A stretch of DNA of 64,000 nt. It comes from Hofstenia miamia. Its lineage: Eukaryota; Xenacoelomorpha; Acoela. Below, one piece after another: positions 11,251-22,869 of this stretch. Every line of letters begins with the position of its first letter. Position 1 is the first letter of the stretch. The stretch lies in assembly GCA_004352715.1 (NCBI GenBank), contig SCFE01000020.1, positions 627,863 through 691,862 of the forward strand. Direction: 5' to 3'. The translations under genes and the position numbers were made by a program. Below the pieces are notes generated by a model. That model made no database searches. It was not told the DNA's origin and worked only from the letters and a program-made list of their open reading frames with translations.

Positions 11251-13800
11251 TTATAAAGTCCGAAAGGCTTTATTCACGATTCCGGAGTGTTTGTTAGCAT
11301 TGTGATTGCTATTCACAATTCTGGAGCCATTATTGATATCGATATTGCTGTCGACGTTGTTTGACTCGTCACTGTTATTTCGTTGGCTATTCACATTTGG
11401 ATTGTCATTAACATTTCCGGAGGCATTGCTAAAATTTCGTAGATTCATTAGCTTTTCAAAAATTTCCAAGAAACAAAATAACAAAATAGTGGAGTGCCAA
11501 ATGCTTAGGCAGACAATCACTGAAAGCATTTTTCCGAATGTTGTAAAGGCGTAAGACTCCGCAAAAAGCAACACAGGAATAAATGGTAAAACTGTTGAAA
11601 AAGCTCCTTTCCAAACAGGCAAACATATTTTCTGAAAAGCTTCTTTAGAGTTTCTGCATTCCCTAAATTCTAAGGCAACATGTGTGGAATAGTCTATGGA
11701 AAAGCCTACTGAAATAATCATTATTATTGAGGTTGAAGCTTCTAGCTTTAGATCTAAGTAATACATCATACCCAAGGCAGAAGTCGTTGATAGAATTACA
11801 GAAATTATTGCAAAAACTGATGAAATAGAAAAGTTCAAACATATGATGCCAAATGAACAGAGTGACAAAACTATTGCGATATCTTTATAAAATTGAAACT
11901 TTAACTGAGAAGTAAATTCGATCATAGAAATTACCCCATCATGTGCAGCAAATGGAAATGAAGTGATATTTGACCGCATTGATAGATGTCTAAGATCCTC
12001 AATCACTGACATTAATTCTGTCAATGTGGAATTCGCTCTGTCTTTAATTTGAAACCGTATTTTACCATCAGTAGTACATGAAGGAGAAGAGATCCACATA
12101 TGAGGAAAGTCGCTTTTAAACCATTTTCCGCTTCCACATAAAGTATTGTTTGATAAACCTAACCAACATTGAAGACTCTCAAGAAAATCAACACTTGTGT
12201 TCTGTGCATTAAAATTTTCAAAATAAGTTCCCCAAAAATAAGATGATTCGGTGAGTGGATGTTCTAATATGCCCCTGCTTAATTTCCCAAGTCGTTCTCT
12301 TTCTGCATGATCACAAATATTTAAACTTCCATAGTACATATTCATATCTAATAAGAAGCTTCTGTTGAATAAATCCCGACTTATCTCAAAGTACTTTGGA
12401 ACAATAGAGTCAGGAAGGTATAAGTAAGTCATCATGTCATTCATTGACATTTCTGAACTTAGTCTCCAAATTCCATTAGTTGATATAGCTAGCAAAGATA
12501 TAGTTGCAGTGAATACTAATAGTTTAACCAATTGATAATCCAATATTTGATGTGCAGCATTTTTTAATATGATTGATACTACATGATTGGAACTTCCCCC
12601 ATCTGTGTTTTTCCAAGTACTAGTAGTTCTACACCAGGTTTCTAGGAAAGAGGAAAAGCACACAGTTGTTAAAATAAATAAAGTGACAATGCTGACAATT
12701 GTATACCAACATAGCGATCTAATCGCCAGAATATATGAACTCATTCCTGTTACAAGTCCCAAACAATCAGTAAATGTGGTTGCAAATACGGCCAAGCCTG
12801 CCTTTTCAATGGTTTTTACGAGTGAATTCTTAAAGTCTTCAGTTGTAGCATCACTATGTTTTGCCAATATTACAAACATATCATCAACACCTATTCCACT
12901 TAAAAGAACAATCACTATGTTATTAAGCGGACCAGCTTTAACTGAGAACAAACGTGGGATAACTTGCCCCACACAATATGACAGTGCAATGCATAGTGCA
13001 CCGAAAATGCATGCCAAAAATTTATTTTTGTAGGGATTGCTTGAAAATGAGTCAGTAGAAATGAAGAGGAATATTATGACCAAGACATACCCAGCAAATA
13101 GATATTTAAGATCCGCTTCAGAAGCATGCTTAAACTCTTCTTTTGGATCATTATTTGTAAATATAATACAGTCTCTGTCATATTTTGCATTTAAAAAGTT
13201 TACCATTCTTTTTGTTTTGTTAGCAAGAGAATTAAAACACTTACCTGTCTGTGACACATACTGATATGAAGAAGACCAGCCTCTCAGTCTTGTAGACAAC
13301 ATTGATTTTATGTAGACTGGAATGTTAGTGAAGTTGGATTTTTGCATTTCAGTAATCGTGAGTAGAGCATTCACAGCATTAGCTGTTCTTCCCGTGCTTA
13401 GAATCAATTCAGTCAGAGTAAAAGAATCACTGATTCCCATACTGTTTGAACATTCAGATTCATGCAATAACAGAAAGTTGTTCTCAAATTCTAACACCAT
13501 TTCACGCGTTGACTTCGCTTCAATGGCCGCATTTGTTGCAAAAACTATTGAGTTTTTCAAGGGAAATGATCGACTATAGATTAGTTTTTGTTCTTCAATT
13601 GGAGATCCTTCTGGTGAAAATGATTCGATTACATCAGACTCTATATGTGGAAGATATACATAGCCGCTAACTGCAATCACCAAGAACAATGTGAAAACTA
13701 TAACTGCAAGTAAAGGGAGCTTAAAAGCAATTGCTTTTCCTATTTTATTGAATAAATAATTGTCTAGTCTTTTACAAGGCATATTAAACTGAAATTTCAC
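11251..13800 (-). CDS. Patched domain-containing (PTCHD3-like) RND membrane protein
   Basis: One uninterrupted frame of 849 codons with the layout of a Patched/Dispatched-type RND permease. A first membrane helix lies at about residues 28-50, followed by a large extracellular loop with cysteines. A five-helix sterol-sensing-domain-like block (about 233-383) contains the RND motif GIGVDDMF at 302-309. A seventh helix (about 425-442) and a second cysteine-bearing loop come next. The last five helices (about 640-782) carry the second RND motif, GFSIDY, at 699-704. Family members use such acidic residues for ion-coupled movement of sterols or lipid-modified ligands at the plasma membrane; the substrate here is unknown. 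The C-terminus after about 790 is a hydrophilic asparagine/serine-rich tail (NVNDNPNVN, SNIDINN). The start is the first ATG of the frame, just before the hydrophobic segment. The single exon and length fit PTCHD3-like genes of invertebrates. It is the only apparently functional cellular gene in the window. Confidence 0.9.
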   Translation of the reverse strand: MKFQFNMPCKRLDNYLFNKIGKAIAFKLPLLAVIVFTLFLVIAVSGYVYLPHIESDVIESFSPEGSPIEEQKLIYSRSFPLKNSIVFATNAAIEAKSTREMVLEFENNFLLLHESECSNSMGISDSFTLTELILSTGRTANAVNALLTITEMQKSNFTNIPVYIKSMLSTRLRGWSSSYQYVSQTGKCFNSLANKTKRMVNFLNAKYDRDCIIFTNNDPKEEFKHASEADLKYLFAGYVLVIIFLFISTDSFSSNPYKNKFLACIFGALCIALSYCVGQVIPRLFSVKAGPLNNIVIVLLSGIGVDDMFVILAKHSDATTEDFKNSLVKTIEKAGLAVFATTFTDCLGLVTGMSSYILAIRSLCWYTIVSIVTLFILTTVCFSSFLETWCRTTSTWKNTDGGSSNHVVSIILKNAAHQILDYQLVKLLVFTATISLLAISTNGIWRLSSEMSMNDMMTYLYLPDSIVPKYFEISRDLFNRSFLLDMNMYYGSLNICDHAERERLGKLSRGILEHPLTESSYFWGTYFENFNAQNTSVDFLESLQCWLGLSNNTLCGSGKWFKSDFPHMWISSPSCTTDGKIRFQIKDRANSTLTELMSVIEDLRHLSMRSNITSFPFAAHDGVISMIEFTSQLKFQFYKDIAIVLSLCSFGIICLNFSISSVFAIISVILSTTSALGMMYYLDLKLEASTSIIMIISVGFSIDYSTHVALEFRECRNSKEAFQKICLPVWKGAFSTVLPFIPVLLFAESYAFTTFGKMLSVIVCLSIWHSTILLFCFLEIFEKLMNLRNFSNASGNVNDNPNVNSQRNNSDESNNVDSNIDINNGSRIVNSNHNANKHSGIVNKAFRTL

Positions 13801-16524
13801 TTTCGTAATGGCATTTTATTGATAGATGTAGTAGATTAGCATTTACTTATTGGCTAGGCAAGTATTCAAATTCTAAATGATTGAAACACACAAAATATGT
13901 GCCAAGGCAGAAGCACTAATATTTGTAATTATTAACATTTAGAATAATTCATGGAATTATCAGAAAACATCTGTTAAAAATTACTGAAACAAAATCAAAT
14001 TTTAGCAGTGTTATGAATTGATAATGACGATTTTTAACAGCAAATTATTCTTATTAGTAATGAATGAATTTATTTCAAACAATTCTGTTGCATACCTGGA
14101 AAATAATTGAATGAATGTTTGCTTAGAGAAAAAGCTTATAAAAATTTCTGTTCATACAAAAAGTATACATGCTTAAACCTAAAATTTCTTCTTGCATTCT
14201 TTGAATTATCATGAAAATGCATAAATATGTACATCTCTTTGTTATTGGTGAAAAATTTTTTACTAAAAGTGATTAATTGCATTGCCTTTCTGAGTCCTTG
14301 GCATTTTAGTTGTTATGTTTAAGCTTTTTGATGTATTAATGCATTCACTGAATGTTGAAAATCCAAATACTTTTTTGTTAAGTAAACTCTTGTATTGCTA
14401 ATTGACAGGCCACTATAGGGAAAAGATCTAGAGATCTTTACATTTTGATACATTTGACATTTGAACAATGGGATGTAGATAGAAATTATGTAATGTTAAC
14501 ATTGTCTGTGAAAAAGTGCAACTTTGTACATATGTGAAAATGCGCAGAATGCACAGCTAGCATAATGGAATTTGAGGTTGCTGAAAGAAAAAACTATGCT
14601 GAAAGATTTCAAACTTTTTGATGAGCCTTTTATAATTAAATCTTTGATATTGTTTTGCTTTTAATGCTTTTTGTGATAAAATTTATTGCTAGTTTGACAG
14701 ATATTTCTTTTAAAAGCATAATCATTTTATTTTTCAAAACATTGCTTTGGGTTTATTGTCCAATGTTAAATTCAGTGTATTTATCATAAATATAAACGTC
14801 ATTTGTTTGTTAATGCACATTTTTAACTGCATTTATTTAAACATTCAATTGTCATGTGTTTTATATGGTGAACCATCACCTTATTTTATAAGTGACTTGA
14901 TTAATAATTAATTTAGATACTACTATTTGAAATTCATAAAGTTTAAATACAAATTGCATATGTTTCCTATGGCATCATCATCCCAACATGAAGTTATTAT
15001 GTTCATCAAACTATAGGTGAATTGTTATTGAACTTTATCATCATTTATTAGTGTATTTTAAATTTTCTTTGTAAATGAATTTATTATTTATAAATGTTTG
15101 TCTTCTATGTATTGTGAAAGTAGGTGTGTCCATTTTAAAATTTGTTTTTACTTGGAAATATTTATCAATTCACATTGTTACCCAAAAAATACTAGCAATA
15201 ATTTTTTGTAAATTCAAAATATAAATTTTTTTATAGAAAGAATTTATAGGACTTTGAAAATTTTTATGTAATGTTTATAAAAGAATTGTTACATTTTGAA
15301 CAATAGATTGCAACTATTCTAATATCATAAAATTTTAAAAATTGCTTAACCTGTATGTGCATAAAATTTTTTTTTTAGTTTGATAAATAGATTGCAAATT
15401 TTAGAATTCTAATTTCTTTAGGGGATTTTGAAAGTTGTTTAACCTCTATGGGTATCAAAAAATTGGTTATATTTTAAACAATAGAAAATTATTATTGCAA
15501 ATTAGTTTGGTTTGTCAAAAAAACAGAATATCTCCTAATAACATCAGAGATAAGGAAACTTACTTAGCACAATGGTCAAAGTCAACAATTACATCATAGT
15601 CATGTCAGATAACCCTGCAAAGGTAATAAGGAAAAAGTGGTACATCATACTTTCAGATTCAAACTACTTACATATAAGGTGTCTACAAACACTGTTATAA
15701 TTATCATGTTAATCATAAATATATTTGTTGAGGACTCCAGTTTTCTGCTTGTCACATCAATTGTTTGCATGTATCTAGGATCATGTATATATCTAAATTT
15801 AAGGATATTTATATGTAATCAATAATAGGCCTATGGCACCAGGTTAAATTCTTTCTTTTATTGCTAACAATAACAGAAACAATTTATATACAAAAATTTT
15901 AAATGTAGCACATTCAAATGTAGGCAAGAATAGGGAACATGGATTAACCAAACACTTAGAGTCTTTTGTGATCAATTTCCATAATTATGGTAATTGTTGA
16001 TCAGCTTATTCTGTTGATTCTTCCTCCTCTGCAATGATTCCACTTCAGGGCTCAACTCTGTGAGCTGTTGTTGATCTAAGCAAACTACTATAAGATGCCT
16101 AACAAATGCTTCCAATAAAGGTATTTTGCTTTACCATTTTGTATTGGTTATTAAGTTCATTCACTGTTAACCTATGCAGAGTCCCCTAATTTATTTGGTG
16201 CTTATAGTTATTAGATGAATTTCTCAGGTATAGCTATACCAGACTATTGGCATGCAAGCTATAGTCACATTACCTTTCTTAGCATTGTGTATTGATCAGA
16301 TTTGTTTATTATAATGGTTCTTGAAGGGTGTTCAAAATATGTCTAAAAATTTGCAATGATTATCAAATGGCAGGCATTAACACTTTTATAATTCTGGATC
16401 ATTATGTCTCATTCAGTTATTGCAGTCCAGTTTGATCATCCTTCAATGATGGACTTCAATTTTTATTTTTTTACAAATAAAATGCTCTAAATAAAATTGC
16501 AATTAAAATTTACTGTTTATACTC
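13801..16524. other. Upstream intergenic AT-rich sequence
   Basis: No open frame, RNA gene or repeat boundary recognised over 2.7 kb. The part just above 13800 would hold the promoter and 5' untranslated region of the Patched-like gene, but no clear TATA box or other core element decides a start site. A separate upstream exon cannot be excluded. Confidence 0.4.
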
Positions 16525-16615
16525 TAGGTGCCTTGCTGTTTGTACCATTCTACCTTAGTTGAGGTTGACAGGAATGTGTTTCCATTTGCATTCTGTCACA
16601 ATATGATGTTGTATG
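16525..16615. repeat. Interspersed repeat copy (empty site of the 19 kb MITE)
   Basis: The segment AGGTGCCTT ... TTCTACCTTAG ... GGAATGTGTTTCC followed by TTTGCATTCTGTCAC matches sequence that at 19012-19043 and 20871-20912 is split by a MITE. Here the two halves are joined, so this copy shows the uninterrupted arrangement. Its full extent and identity are unknown. Confidence 0.55.
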
Positions 16616-18374
16616 GTAGGTACTTATTCCTGATATCAAGTATCAAAATTTGTGGGAGAATTTTTCATCTTAAACTCTGAATTGGAAGTTCTCAAACTTT
16701 CCTTTAAAGGTAATGCAGACTCTGGATGTATCAATTAATTTTAGATTGGTATTGACAATTTTATCTCATTTCAGAGGCTCTGGTGTCAATTGTCATATGC
16801 CTAATGATGACAATCATTATCACAGGTATGACATTCTTGTAATGTTTTTCAGTCAAAAAAATGTTCTCAGGTGCATCTTTGACTGGAGTTCACACACATT
16901 TAATTTGACAAATCACATCCTAAATCACTTACTTCTCCTTCACTTTCCAGAACATAACCTTCTCTGTCATCTAAAATTAAAATGTTCTTTCTACAATCTA
17001 TTGTAATGTCTCTTCAAATGACACTAACAGCAATGGACTTGCTTTATCTCATATGGCTGTTAGGAGTTATCAGTCTTAGAAATAGTGCTATCTGTGGCTT
17101 TAAGGTTGGGATTCTTAGCAAACTTTGGCATGGGTGCCAACATTTTAGTAAACTTATGGCAGTTCAAGATTTAGACATCAAAATATCATTAGTTATTCAC
17201 ACAGTGCTATCAATTGCTAAATTGAAAAGTTTATCCAGTTTTCCTGAATATTTTTTGCATATTAATTTGAACAGTTAAAACATCTAATTGTGGATGCTTA
17301 TAAAGCATTAAGTCAGTGCATCTAGCTTTAGGGGTTTCAAAGAAGTTTATTTTGGCTAGTGTTCAAATTTGGTCCTCACTTGACAGAACAGGGGAGGTAT
17401 ATTGTAGAATCATCCTACAGGCCATTTCAATGCTAGAATAAATCATTCTATTTAATCAATATCTTTAGTAGCAGGAAAATATCTATACACTTTTAACTGC
17501 TTGATAAATATCTTACATTATTTAGATGTGATCACTGTTAATAACAAATATCCAATTACTAGTGCTTAGGTAATATTCAGTTTCTTGGTGGAAATCTGTC
17601 CAACACAGATAAATTCAGCAAGGATTCAACTGTTCAACAACCCAATTTCCAATCACCTATGTCTCAGCTCAAAGACATACATTATGTGTTCCATTATCAG
17701 TTAATTATTGTCTACAATTTAGATCTAAAATAATATAAGGTTAATTCCTATACTTAGCTGTACAGCCTTTACAAATTTGATACTACACACAAATCAAAAA
17801 CACTAGAAAGCTAAGCATGAAAGTAAAAAACCGTATTCGTAGATATAACCTATACAAACTTTGTGATCAGGCACTCAAATCTATAATTGTTCTCACTGTG
17901 GTATCTCAACTGCTACTTTGAATGAAATGATTAGCTATGAATTTTAATAATAAATCAAACCACAATAAATAAGCAAGATAATCCAATTCCAAAGAATTTA
18001 TTTCATCACTAAACTTTTTTCATTCTATTTATATTAAATTTTACAAACAAGTTTATAGTAATTTATTAGGTGAAACAAGTATTTGTCACCTATTAATTTT
18101 CCTTCCCCACGTCCATTGTCTCTTTGGCCCAATCAAGATAGCTAAAATTAACAAGGAGAATGTTGTCCTCAGATTTTTGTCAAACATATTGATAACAACT
18201 ATTTGTTTATACAATAAAATATAAAAATCATAAATAGCATATCATTCTAATTATCAATTTTTTTTTAATTGAATTTCCATTTCTTTTCTTGAATTTGTAA
18301 TTGAGAAGGATTATGCTACAATATGCATTCTTGCCCTGTTAATCTGGTCAATTAAACTTTCTTTAAAATTATTA
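16616..18374. other. Intergenic sequence, no gene recognised
   Basis: Two open frames of 97-98 codons (16713-17006 and 16982-17278) overlap here but show no recognisable domain and no typical protein composition. I treat them as chance. Confidence 0.4.
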
Positions 18375-18382
18375 AGATCACT

Positions 18383-18717
18383 CAGGGTTTTTGAGTAATC
18401 AGAATGTTAAAAACTCAAACTCAAATAAGTTCACAAAACTTGATTGGAAAAACTTGGAAAAAAATCATCAAAACTCAAACTTAATCTTTATTGACAATCC
18501 ACTAAAAAATACCGTAAAATTTAAAATATTTGAATTTTCAATTTCTTTACCAATCATAAAAAACTAATTTAGCTTAGAATTATTGCAAAATCAATGTTAT
18601 TTAGCCTAAAAAACTCGATTGAACTTGGAATTTTCCTAAAAAAATACTATAACTCAAATTCAAAACAAAAAAACTCAAACTCTGTCTGAGTAAATCAAAC
18701 TTGACTAAAAAACCTTG
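18383..18717. mobile_element. Short hAT-like MITE
   Basis: The ends are imperfect inverted copies: CAGGGTTTTTGAGT at the left and, on the minus strand, CAAGGTTTTTTAGT at the right. They are flanked by AGATCACT (18375-18382) and AGAACACT (18718-18725), an 8-bp duplication with one mismatch, as expected for an aged hAT-type insertion. The interior repeats AAAACTCAAACTC-like units in both arms. The 335-bp length has no coding capacity. Confidence 0.65.
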
Positions 18718-19043
18718 AGAACACTATCTAAATCAAATTTATTGATACTGATCATTATTTCATCTTAGTTTTTCACTATGACAATTTGTGGTATACTATA
18801 AAAATACTAAAATCACTTATATGTCTTTTTAAAACAATTTTCAATAATCAGACAATTGATTGCAAAATTAAATTTCTGTTTTAGCTCATTTTATCCAAAA
18901 GCATAGCAATTTACTCTTAGCTGAACAATTTTTGTACAACTCTTTTTTTACCTGTATTCCTAATTATTAATGAATCATGTTGTATTGCACCACTAATACT
19001 ATAGTCAGAATAGGTGCCTTTACATTTGCACCTTTCTACCTTA

Positions 19044-20868
19044 CCCAAATAACAATTTTGGTTGTTTTTATGTTGTTTATAGTTGTTTCATACTTTTGGT
19101 TGTTGCAGCAACCACTAACATCATAATAACAACTTTAGTAATATATAATCAATGAGCAAATGCTCGGAAATAAAACTCACTTTGTTATTCTAATTACTAG
19201 ATCCTTATAATATAAAAAAGGATTTGCAAAACCTTTTTGAAATTTTAAATTTATGAAAATTATAATATTGTAGCATAATCCATTGCATAAGCTAATGGGA
19301 AACTTAGATCAAAAATAAAAAAAGAAAGATGATTAGAAAATTAATTAAGCAACTTACATGTAAGTGATGATATTTTGCTAACGACAATTATAAATCAAAT
19401 GTAAAAATGTATAAGCAAGTACTTGCCAAAAAATTAATTTGGCAAAAATGTGAGGGCAAAATCACTTCTCGTTATTTTTAGTCAAATGGGCAGAAGTTAT
19501 TTCAAATTTCAAATCGACAGGTACTTGTTTTGATCAAAAGTATAAATAGGAGTGAAACAATATAATAATTGATGAAGTATATTCTTTGGAATTGTTATTT
19601 TTCTCTTAATTACGGTTTGATTAATTAATAGAAACGTCAAACTAAATGGTAATGCTAAGTAGTGTTCAGGATCCCATGACGGGGACGATTCAAGGTTCTT
19701 CGCCCCTGATTCATGAAACACATTTAAGTTAGGTATATGGCTAAGAGTTTTTCAGCTCCCTGTTAGCTGACTATCGATCATTTTTCATCATGTACTTTAT
19801 ATGAATTCAAAAATGGCTAGCTAGCTAAATGTAGGATATATTAACCTTTTAAATCTAAATAGTTTATGATAAAATGACTGATAATAAGACCGTTTATTGT
19901 ATTATTATCTTATCTAAATGTAGGTTAGGAAGCTGCTGTTTATTAAATTAAGTAATTTGAATGCCAATAGTTTTCGGTAATAGCAATATCTTAACTATGT
20001 TACTTTTTTAACGCAGCAGCTAGTGACAATTCAGGTTGCATGAAACTTATGTGAGTTTGTTTATTAGAACTGAGATACAACATCACACAATACAAAGAGA
20101 TTTTAAGTCGAGTTGTGCCTAATCATTTGCAAGCACCGTCATAAGTTAGAGTACCCGTAATAAGCCTTCTTTGAGATGAGGAGAACAGCTTTGGGCGGAT
20201 ACCCACCAAACGAAATGACTGCGGAGGAATGAAACTTCACCTAAATAGTGATGGTTAGTCGGGCTGCTAATTAAAGTTAACAGAAGAAATTTATTAATTC
20301 ACAAAGCAGTTGAGAATAAGTAGCTCCCTTCCCGCCAAGTTGATTGAGAACCAAAAAACTAGATTTGGATAACCTGATATTGGGCCTGGTAGGAGATTGC
20401 TACAATATACCAAATAAATGAATTTTCAAAATAATTTATTCATGAATAGTTGGACACTTTGAAATTGACTGTAAAATAAAAATTTTTTCACAATTTAAGA
20501 AAGTACTATTTCAAAATTGTACTTAATTTTAGATTTTTAAATATTTGCTAAATTTGGCAGAATTGTATGCTCATTTTTATCATTTATATACAAAAAATGT
20601 ATTTAAATGTTCTGTATTGGGCTTTTTTTGTTTAAACAGCAATAATTGATCTGTTTAGCAACATAAAATGTGACAACATCAAACAACGTTGTTACAACCT
20701 TAAAATATTGCTTTTTATTCATAAAATGCAACCTAATGTGACGTTGTTGAAGCAATGTTGTTTCAACCAATGAAATGGTACCATTTCGACTTTAAACCAA
20801 TGTTATTTTTGATACATGAAACAACCACATAATACAAACGTTGTTTAGAACTTAAATTGTTATCTGGG
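19044..20868. mobile_element. TA-flanked MITE with a nested solo LTR
   Basis: The ends are CCCAAATAACAATTTT and, on the minus strand, CCCAGATAACAATTTA, each adjacent to TA (19042-19043, 20869-20870). This fits a Tc1/mariner-type TA target. Inside, both arms carry degenerate GGTTGTTTCATAC/GGTTGTTTCATGT copies and palindromes such as ACAACGTTGT and GGTTGAAACAAC. After removing the nested LTR (19269-20404 plus a 4-bp duplication) the MITE is about 685 bp. The flanks join to give the uninterrupted repeat seen at 16525-16615. No transposase is present. Confidence 0.7.
19269..20404 (+). mobile_element. Solo Ty3-type LTR (TGTAGCA family)
   Basis: It begins TGTAGCATAATCC and ends GATTGCTACA, so the termini TGTAGCA/TGCTACA are perfect 7-bp inverted repeats. 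ATAT flanks it on both sides (19265-19268, 20405-20408), a 4-bp target duplication typical of Ty3 elements. A CAGGTACTT motif (19518-19526) and a TATAAATA box (19541-19548) mark the promoter region. It aligns with the LTRs at 25171-26290, 53824-55702 and 61183-62255. The internal region is absent, so it most likely arose by LTR-LTR recombination. Confidence 0.85.
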
Positions 20869-20870
20869 TA

Positions 20871-22440
20871 GGTAAGGCTAACAAGAATGCATTTCTGTTT
20901 GCATTCTGTCACGATAATCAAACCTAATTGATGCAAAATAGCTCCAATGTAATCTTATTCATCAATCAGTATTAAATATTACACAATATTTATATTAGAA
21001 ATATGCAAAAAAATTGACATGTACCTGTTTTACAGTCAGATCTTGTTCACATGGATTTCTGCTTAATTTGCTGCCACATGATACCTTATTCAATCAAGTA
21101 ATTTCCTCCCATACAATTTTTCAAAATGCAATCTGACAACAGATATGATCCTATGTAAACTAATCACTATTTTTACAAATTTTTTATTTGATAAAATACA
21201 GTAATAATTAAGGAAATATAAATCACTAAAAGTTTTTATCCTCTTTTTTTTGTTTTTGTGATTTTTCTGGAGTCTAAGCCACACTCTACACCTAATCATA
21301 TTCAAGGTGGGCTCCACAATTCCAAGCTTGTGGAGTAGTCATGCCTCCGAATGCCTTTTACTACTTAGACTTCTATTGTGTTATACACGTAGTATATCAA
21401 TAATTAGATGAATAATGATAATGAAATAATCTGATTGCTAGATATGACTTCTAATTTGAACAGTAAACTCCAAAAGCAATAGAATAATAGAATGCAGTTC
21501 ATAAGAACAAATATGTATTTAAAGCCTTCATTACAAAAACTTAAGCTATCAATAGTATGCAGAAAACCAACTAAAACACTTAAATGAGTAATAACAATCA
21601 GTTGATAAATGAGAGTAAGCAATGCAATAAAATTAGCAATTTGCACTGACAAATTGCAGACAATCCAATTTTATTTACTACTTCTTAAAAATCAAACTAA
21701 TACAGAATTTAAAAACCTATCTGCCGTTTTAATATTCATATTTTTTTTAGCTCTTTTCAGCATATTCAAATGACAATAATAATTATTTCACATTTATTAT
21801 TTATGTCACAATTCATGGTCACCTTAAGTAATGGGGTAAAAATAGTAAATTCAACTTGGCAAATAACTAAGGCTAAAAAAATTTCCACTAATGCTGTGAT
21901 ATTACACTTTGAACATTTTAGCAAACGATTGATTCAATTTTTTTATGAAAATGCCAGAGTTATATTCTTTTGTATAGATTGCCACTGTTTCAACTGACAT
22001 AAATATTTGAACAAAAAATGTGTATTACCCATATTTAAGCATTCGTACAAATGTGTTACGTCAGTACCAGTCTTTGAATGTTAATTTTATATCTTATGTG
22101 AACAAACACCCTTTATAAAATTGTTTTGTAATCGTCAAAGCAAACTTCAAAATAAGTTAACGTGACGTTAATTGACGTTAGTAATTTCTGTGTGGGCAAA
22201 TCATGTAGATGACGTGTCTTTAATGTATGCCGCAATATAGCTTCCTTTCTATTTTTGAAGAAGTTTTCTTATTTCAGAATATAATAGAAGCACATATTTC
22301 AAATATTAAGTATCTAAATAAGAATTAATTTTTTAATTTGTTTTTATCAAAACTCTATTTAATAACACTTCATCCAGCCACATTTACCTTACTGACTGCC
22401 TAATACTCATGATGTTTACATCTAATCTGTGGTGTATTCC
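20871..22440. other. Intergenic sequence, no gene recognised
   Basis: It starts with the right half of the repeat described at 16525 (to about 20915). The remainder is AT-rich with short chance frames. No RNA gene or terminal repeats recognised. Confidence 0.4.
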
Positions 22441-22445
22441 GAAGC

Positions 22446-22790
22446 AGGCATGGAAACGGGTCAAACTTTTATTACCCGAGCCAACCCGAATTTCTAAACT
22501 TGACCCGGCTGCAGTAAAGCAAAGAAAAATGTATTTCCTAAATAACTAGCTAGACAGTAGTGGAAAAATAAATGCTTTGCTACTCACTGCACTGTTTGTC
22601 ATTCGACAAAATATTTTACATGTAATACAAATCAATTGCTCAATGGAATGGTAAAACTTATACATGTAAGCAGGAATTAATATCAACATAACTGCCCGGC
22701 AGTATGAAAATTTTGGAAGTCGGTTCAGTTTGGTAATACTAAAAATACTGAGGTATCGGGTTGGTTACTGTATGACTATGAAAAATGAAT
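22446..22790. mobile_element. Possible hAT-like terminus (left end only)
   Basis: CAGGCATGGAAACGGGTC starts a segment unusually rich in GGGTT/AACCC units (GGGTCAAAC, AACCCGAATT, TGACCCGGC, TCGGGTTGG), a common look of hAT ends and subterminal repeats. No right terminus and no 8-bp duplication were found before the TA tracts at 22790. Confidence 0.3.
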
Positions 22791-22864
22791 ATATATTTAT
22801 ATATATATAAAAAAAATAAAGAAATATATATATATATATAAATAAAAAAAATATATATATATAT
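22790..22864. repeat. Imperfect (TA)n microsatellite
   Basis: Three TA tracts separated by short A-rich interruptions. Confidence 0.9.
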
Positions 22865-22869
22865 TTGGG

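Noticed and set aside
12587-13033. Open frames on the plus strand inside the Patched-like gene (also 11306-11554 and 13322-13670)
   Set aside because: They are shadows of the minus-strand coding sequence with no family resemblance.
16713-17278. Two overlapping open frames of 97-98 codons as small genes
   Set aside because: No domain, no repeat of the sequence, and composition like the surrounding AT-rich DNA.
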